NCBI GenBank assembly: GCA_017610205.1
Contig: JAFCCL010000009.1
Coordinates: 1 to 64,000, forward strand
Reading direction: 5' to 3'
DNA length: 64,000 nt
Source of the DNA: Candidatus Iainarchaeum sp.
GTDB taxonomy: Archaea; Iainarchaeota; Iainarchaeia; Iainarchaeales; GCA-2688035
This document shows, piece by piece, positions 60,136 through 64,000 of this stretch. The position numbers were made by a program, and so were the translations under genes. The notes under the pieces were generated by a model that searched no databases, had not been told where the DNA came from, and was given only the letters and a program-made list of their open reading frames with translations. The first letter of the stretch is position 1, and each line of letters begins with the position of its first letter.

Positions 60136-60852
60136 ATGGTACTACACGACGAGGCTGTTGAAGCACTGGTTGCAAAATATGTTTCAAACAATATGGTGCT
60201 CTCATTTGGAACAAGCCCTGAAGGCATAAGGTTTATAAAAAAACTTGCGCTGAAAATTGAAGAAGAAGAAATTAACATAAGTGTTGTTCCAACAAACAAC
60301 AGGATTGCAGAACTTTTGACAGACCTTGACATAAAGACAACTTCAATAAACGATAAAGAAATTGACCTTGCAATTGAATTTGTTGACCTTGTTGACAAAG
60401 AATTTAATTTTGTTGAAAGAGAGTCAGGAAGCTTTGTAAGGGACAAAATGATTGCACAAAGTGCTGCAGAACTTATTGTAATAACAGAAGCAAAAAATTA
60501 CGGAAAACCATTAAAGGGATTGATTCCGTTTGAAGTCTGTCATTTTGGATGGAAAAGAACATTGCTCCAGCTTGAAAAGCTTGGCACTGCAAAAATAAGG
60601 GAAAAAAATAGAAAGCTGTTCAAAACAGAAACAGGCCATTATGTTATTGATGTAAATGTTGACGAAATATACTCATTGGAAGATTTGGAATTTCAGGCAA
60701 AGGACATTCCAGGCGTGCTTGAAACAGGTCTTTTTATAGGTTATGCCGACCGTGTTTTGCTTCACAACGGAGGACTTGACATGCTTTCAAGGCTTGACTA
60801 CAGCAAGCAAAATAGTGTTTCTGAAAAAGAAAAAGATATTATGACACTGTAA
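60136..60852 (+). CDS. rpiA: Ribose-5-phosphate isomerase A-like protein (divergent)
   Basis: The 238-aa length and order of motifs fit RpiA: an N-terminal nucleotide-like loop (MVLSFGTSPEGIRFI in place of GxGTGST), EIDLAIEFVDLVDKE (DExD region), FVRDKMIAQSAAELIVITEAKN (the K in RDKM), LIPFEVCHFG and DIPGVLETGLFIGYADRV. The usual KGGGgAlxrEK reads VERESGSFVRDK, and TDNGNxIlD reads TETGHYVID, so it is divergent but probably active. It would supply ribose-5-phosphate for PRPP, nucleotides and histidine. Confidence 0.82.
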   Translation: MVLHDEAVEALVAKYVSNNMVLSFGTSPEGIRFIKKLALKIEEEEINISVVPTNNRIAELLTDLDIKTTSINDKEIDLAIEFVDLVDKEFNFVERESGSFVRDKMIAQSAAELIVITEAKNYGKPLKGLIPFEVCHFGWKRTLLQLEKLGTAKIREKNRKLFKTETGHYVIDVNVDEIYSLEDLEFQAKDIPGVLETGLFIGYADRVLLHNGGLDMLSRLDYSKQNSVSEKEKDIMTL

Positions 60853-60905
60853 AAAAAGAAGGCAGTCACTATTTAAAGGTTAATTGAACTAAAAATTCTT
60901 ACAAC

Positions 60906-60980
60906 GCCGGAGTAGCTCAGCCTGGTTAGAGCGTTCGACTCATAATCGAAAGGCCGAGGGCTCATATCCCTCCTCCGGCA
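60906..60980 (+). tRNA. tRNA with CAT anticodon (elongator Met or Ile2), atypical T-loop
   Basis: The acceptor GCCGGAG pairs with CTCCGGC, discriminator A. The anticodon stem TTCGA/TCGAA has loop CTCATAA. G1-C72 argues against initiator tRNA. The T-loop is CTCATAT instead of TTCAAAT: both members of the conserved 54-58 pair are changed. Confidence 0.9.
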
Positions 60981-61066
60981 TAAATATAATAATTAATTAA
61001 AAACAACCGGTGCAAAATCAAGCAATTAAGTTTAAAAACAGAAAAGCCGTTAATTGATTGAGAAAA

Positions 61067-61600
61067 ATGAAAATTTTGAAATATGTTTTAAGCATTCTTT
61101 TCTGCAACGCCTATAGGCTTTTGCGTTTTATTCCAAACAATGACCCAATAATGGGCTGCATGCTTCCATTTGCAAGGCAGGACAGTTGGTGGAAAGCACC
61201 ATTGTTTGCTTTTGTGACAATGGTTTCGTTTGATTTTATCACAATGAGGGTTGGTGTTTGGACAGGGGTTACTGCAGTTACTTATGCAGGCCTTGCAATA
61301 ATGTTCCACTTTTCCTACAAAAAAATCGGAACAGTAAAACTAAGGCACTATGTTGGCTCAGGCATTGCAGGCGTATTAATATTTGACTTTGTTACAGGCG
61401 TTGTTGCAGGACCAGCAATGTTTGGAATGAACATTGCACAGGCAGCAATTGGACAAATTCCTTTTACAGTAATGCATTTGCTTACAGTAACATTCTTTGT
61501 ACTGTTGATTACACCAATACTTGACAGAGCAGTAATAAACAATCCGACTCTTGAAGACACAAACGTAATCAGCAAGCTTAAGTTTTTGGCAAGGGCTTAA
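61067..61600 (+). CDS. ECF S-component-like membrane protein (177 aa)
   Basis: I chose ATG 61067; a TTG lies 9 nt upstream. Five or six membrane segments resemble small S components of energy-coupling-factor vitamin transporters and the related DUF6580-type proteins (FVTMVSFDFITMRVGVWTG; GSGIAGVLIFDFVTGVVAG; QIPFTVMHLLTVTFFVLLITP). No ECF ATPases are nearby. Its close pairing (2 bp) with a DUF4430 protein suggests uptake of the ligand bound by that domain. Confidence 0.65.
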   Translation: MKILKYVLSILFCNAYRLLRFIPNNDPIMGCMLPFARQDSWWKAPLFAFVTMVSFDFITMRVGVWTGVTAVTYAGLAIMFHFSYKKIGTVKLRHYVGSGIAGVLIFDFVTGVVAGPAMFGMNIAQAAIGQIPFTVMHLLTVTFFVLLITPILDRAVINNPTLEDTNVISKLKFLARA

Positions 61601-61602
61601 AA

Positions 61603-62034
61603 ATGGAAACACTGCCTTCAACAAAAAAAAGACTTTTTGACCCAAAGCTTGCACTTTTGCTTTTAGGACTTCTTGTGTTATGGCTTGTTTTTATAAGCAC
61701 TATTCCTGCAGAATACAATTCACCGTATGAAAAAGTAAATGTTTCATTCAAAGCAATTGTAAACGAAGAAACAATTTTGGACACAACTGCGGAGATTGCA
61801 AAAGGAACAAATGCCTTTGAAGCCATGCAGGAAATTACAGAAATAGAATTTACTGATTATGGAGAAATGGGAGTAATGATTGATTCAATCAATAGAGTAA
61901 CACCAAAAGCAAATGAATTTTGGAAGCTTTTTGTAAACGGCGAAGAGGCAGCAGTTGGAATAAGCAGTATTACAATTGAAGAAGATACAGAAATAAAATG
62001 GAAAACCGAATCAATTGACTCATATACAGGCTAA
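61603..62034 (+). CDS. Membrane-anchored DUF4430 domain protein (143 aa)
   Basis: An N-terminal anchor (LALLLLGLLVLWLVFISTI, about 16-34) leads to a DUF4430/transcobalamin beta-domain (about 46-140): AEIAKGTNAFEAMQEI, VMIDSINRV, NEFWKLFVNGEEAAVGISSITIEEDTEIKW. In transcobalamin and intrinsic factor this fold contacts cobalamin; whether it does here is inference. It would sit at the outer face next to the S-component-like protein. Its 3' end overlaps the convergent regulator gene by 4 bp. Confidence 0.78.
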   Translation: METLPSTKKRLFDPKLALLLLGLLVLWLVFISTIPAEYNSPYEKVNVSFKAIVNEETILDTTAEIAKGTNAFEAMQEITEIEFTDYGEMGVMIDSINRVTPKANEFWKLFVNGEEAAVGISSITIEEDTEIKWKTESIDSYTG

Positions 62035-62540
62035 TTCTTAATTTTGACAACTATTTTTTTACCAACAACCGGCAAAAGGCGCTTGAACTCTACTTCCAAA
62101 GACTTGTTAACAAGAAATTGGTCAACAGGCTTTTCAGAAAGCTTGCCATCAACCTCATAAATATAATAGCCCTGTTTGCCGTCAACACTTGAAATAAAAG
62201 AACCATCAGAAGTTTTCTTAAGGTTCAAGCTAACAGCCTTCTTTAAAGCATTGGCTAAAGAAGTTCCCTTTTCAACTTCAACAATAAGCGGCTTTTCAAG
62301 CAAATCATAGGCATTCTTAATCTTGTACAAGGCGCTTTTGTTAATAGCCAGTAGATGAGTATTACCCATCTTTGTCCTTTCAACAAAACCAGCTTCCTCC
62401 AAAACCCTGACATGCTTTAAGGCAACAGGCACAGAAATATCAAGCTCTTTTGCCAAAGCAGAAATATGCATGCTTTTATAAGTCAAAATCCTAAGCATGC
62501 TTCGCCTGTTCTCATTTCCAAAAACCCTAAAAATATCCAT
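62031..62540 (-). CDS. ArsR-type regulator with C-terminal DUF4430-like domain
   Basis: Residues about 1-75 are an ArsR-like winged helix (VFGNENRRSMLRILTYKSMHISALAKELDISVPVALKHVRVLEEAGFVER). Residues about 85-167 follow the DUF4430 pattern: VEVEKGTSLANALKKAV, FISSVDGKQG, YYIYEVDGKLSEKPVDQFLVNKSLEVEF. The usual metal-binding Cys residues of ArsR proteins are absent. The natural reading is a one-component sensor that binds the same ligand as its DUF4430 neighbours and controls them. It is divergent from the secreted DUF4430 gene and convergent with the anchored one. Confidence 0.75.
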   Translation of the reverse strand: MDIFRVFGNENRRSMLRILTYKSMHISALAKELDISVPVALKHVRVLEEAGFVERTKMGNTHLLAINKSALYKIKNAYDLLEKPLIVEVEKGTSLANALKKAVSLNLKKTSDGSFISSVDGKQGYYIYEVDGKLSEKPVDQFLVNKSLEVEFKRLLPVVGKKIVVKIKN

Positions 62541-62640
62541 TAAAACCAGCTATTATCCTTTTGGCTAATAACTATTATCTCTTTAGGAAACCATTTAAAA
62601 ACCTGTTTCTTAAATTCATAAAAAACATCGGGGGCTTTTC

Positions 62641-64000
62641 TTGAAAAAAACCATTATCGCAATTCTTATACTAAGCCTTTTGGCACAATCTGCAGCAGCA
62701 AAAGATATAACAGTAATATTCAATTTTCCAGACGGAACCAGTACTGACGTGGAAGAACTTGCTTCACTTCCATACGACGCAAACTCATTCAACGCATTTG
62801 CAACAGTTGCAAACAACAACAGCCTTAACCTTGATATGGCATATTACCCAGATTTTGACAGCTGGTTCATAAACGGAATAAACGAAGTTTATGGAAACGA
62901 AGAAAATGAGTATCAGTGGTGGCATTTCTGGGTAAACAACCAGGAATCAATGATTGGAATAAGTGCTCACATTCCAGAAGACGGCGACATAATAGAACTT
63001 GGTTTTGCAGACGAACCACTTGGACTGCAGACAACTGCAATTGAAAATGCAGTAAACTGGCTTGTTGAAAACCAACAGGGAGACGGAGAAATAGGCGAGC
63101 ACAAGGTCTGGGGAAACGCTTTTGCATTAATGGCACTAAACCTATTTGAAGGAAATGGCACAGTAAAAGATTTGGCATCAGACTACCTGTTAGAAAATCA
63201 GGGTGAAGATGCAGGCTTTGGCTGGCCAGGCTGGGGATCTGACGCATTGCACACAGCCGCAGTAATTATGGCAATGATTGCAAACCAAATTGAAATTCCG
63301 GAAGTTGGCGGAGAAAGCGCCATGGACTTCATGCTATCAAGGCAAGAGTCTGATGGGGGCTTTTCCGGCTGGGGTCAAGGAGACGTTGACACAACCTCCT
63401 GGGCAATGATGGCATTGGCCGCATCAAACCATGCAATGCCATCAAACAACGGCAACAGCCCTGTTGACTACCTGTCTTCAGCTCAAAATGCAGACGGGGG
63501 CTTTGGCTACCAAGCAGGAGGGGACAGTTCAGAGGACTATACAGCAGAAGCACTTTTGGCATTGTCTGCAATGAACCAAGAAAACAGCAACGAAGCAGAA
63601 AATGCATTGGTTTGGCTAAAGGAACAGCAGGAATCAGACGGGTGCTTTTCAAATGCCTACACAACGGCTTTGGCAACAATTGCTATGGCGGAATTTGAAG
63701 AGGACACAACAGATACGACACAATGCCTTGAAGAACTCCAGCTTTTAGACAACGGCTTTGGAAGAGATGGCAAAACAAGCAATGCAGTTGACACTGCCCT
63801 GGCAGTAATCGCCCTTTCAGGAAATAAGATTCCAACAATTGTTTTGGAAGGAGAAGAAAACCCGGGAATTGTTGCTGTTGGAAGCATTGTAAAATTCACT
63901 GTTGAAATCACAAACTATGGCGAGGTTTCAGCCAAAAATGTTTCAATTGGCTTTCAAGGAATTCCATTTTTGTGGATTCAGCAGGAAACAAGTGATATAA
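62641..64000 (+). CDS. Secreted DUF4430 plus alpha/alpha-toroid protein (transcobalamin-like parts), cut by window end
   Basis: The start is TTG 62641, followed by a Sec signal (TIIAILILSLLAQSAAA). A DUF4430 domain comes first (about 22-118: YDANSFNAFATV, WWHFWVNNQESMIGISAHIPEDGDIIEL). Then come repeated prenyltransferase/squalene-cyclase-type helices with QxxDGGF motifs (LSRQESDGGFSGWGQGD, LSSAQNADGGFGYQ, LKEQQESDGCFSNA), which build an alpha6/alpha6 toroid (about 125-395). A CARDB/Ig-like domain begins near 420. Intrinsic factor and transcobalamin combine the same two folds in reverse order. The frame is open at the window edge (at least 453 aa). Confidence 0.8.
   Translation, partial: MKKTIIAILILSLLAQSAAAKDITVIFNFPDGTSTDVEELASLPYDANSFNAFATVANNNSLNLDMAYYPDFDSWFINGINEVYGNEENEYQWWHFWVNNQESMIGISAHIPEDGDIIELGFADEPLGLQTTAIENAVNWLVENQQGDGEIGEHKVWGNAFALMALNLFEGNGTVKDLASDYLLENQGEDAGFGWPGWGSDALHTAAVIMAMIANQIEIPEVGGESAMDFMLSRQESDGGFSGWGQGDVDTTSWAMMALAASNHAMPSNNGNSPVDYLSSAQNADGGFGYQAGGDSSEDYTAEALLALSAMNQENSNEAENALVWLKEQQESDGCFSNAYTTALATIAMAEFEEDTTDTTQCLEELQLLDNGFGRDGKTSNAVDTALAVIALSGNKIPTIVLEGEENPGIVAVGSIVKFTVEITNYGEVSAKNVSIGFQGIPFLWIQQETSDI

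Overview
The window comes from an AT-rich archaeon. The evidence is a class III (type IV pilin-like) signal peptide in the first gene, a family B DNA polymerase, a type 2 methionine aminopeptidase, TrmB- and Lrp-type regulators, TATA-like boxes about 25-30 nt before several start codons (leaderless transcripts), and a tRNA-Thr with a bulge-helix-bulge intron at position 37/38. The many giant or small envelope proteins of unknown function, sparse metabolism and short intergenic gaps suggest a DPANN-type lineage (Diapherotrites/Micrarchaeota-like). That placement is inference. No stretch longer than about 300 bases lacks a gene or a described element.

Layout. 1-3.7 kb: a frameshifted pilin-like gene, then pyrF, a HAD phosphatase and glyA on the minus strand. 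3.7-31.4 kb: a very large envelope locus. It holds three paralogous giant membrane-anchored proteins (about 2,624, 2,384 and 2,493 aa) that share an N-terminal cytoplasmic tag, a membrane anchor, Ig-like repeats and a conserved C-terminus but differ in a central insert. Five small membrane proteins, two coiled-coil proteins and a HerA/VirB4-type ATPase relative with broken Walker motifs follow. I regard this as the best candidate for an undescribed apparatus. 31.5-40.1 kb: a possible DNA-binding protein, PolB, a large single-pass surface protein with a repetitive Lys/Pro-rich tail, MetAP2 and a membrane protein.

40.15-46.2 kb: an integrative element in the 3' end of tRNA-Arg(GCG), bounded by a perfect 14-bp direct repeat, with a tyrosine recombinase that carries an odd C-terminal thrombospondin type 3 repeat. 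Immediately outside lie HicBA, RelBE and an unknown gene, separated by degenerate copies of the tRNA-Arg 3' end and two copies of a 93-bp repeat. This looks like repeated accretion at one site. 46.6-53.8 kb: tRNA-Leu, a HAD hydrolase, a second HicBA with a serine hydrolase, a pyruvate kinase C-domain protein, a Trk potassium uptake set (TrkH, an EIIB-like protein, TrkA), an Arg-rich repeat protein and a RelA/SpoT homologue whose HD hydrolase looks intact but whose synthetase is degenerate.

53.9-58.1 kb: tRNA-His followed by a tight hisGE (fusion)-hisI-hisF-hisA-hisS operon with three copies of a 15-bp motif around its 5' end; hisH, hisB, hisC and hisD are absent here. 58.1-61 kb: tRNA-Thr with intron, a Cys-rich lipoprotein, a divergent RpiA and tRNA-Met. 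61-64 kb: a locus in which an S-component-like membrane protein, a membrane-anchored DUF4430 protein, a secreted DUF4430 plus alpha/alpha-toroid protein (the parts of transcobalamin/intrinsic factor) and an ArsR regulator with its own DUF4430-like domain suggest capture and sensing of a small ligand, possibly a corrinoid.
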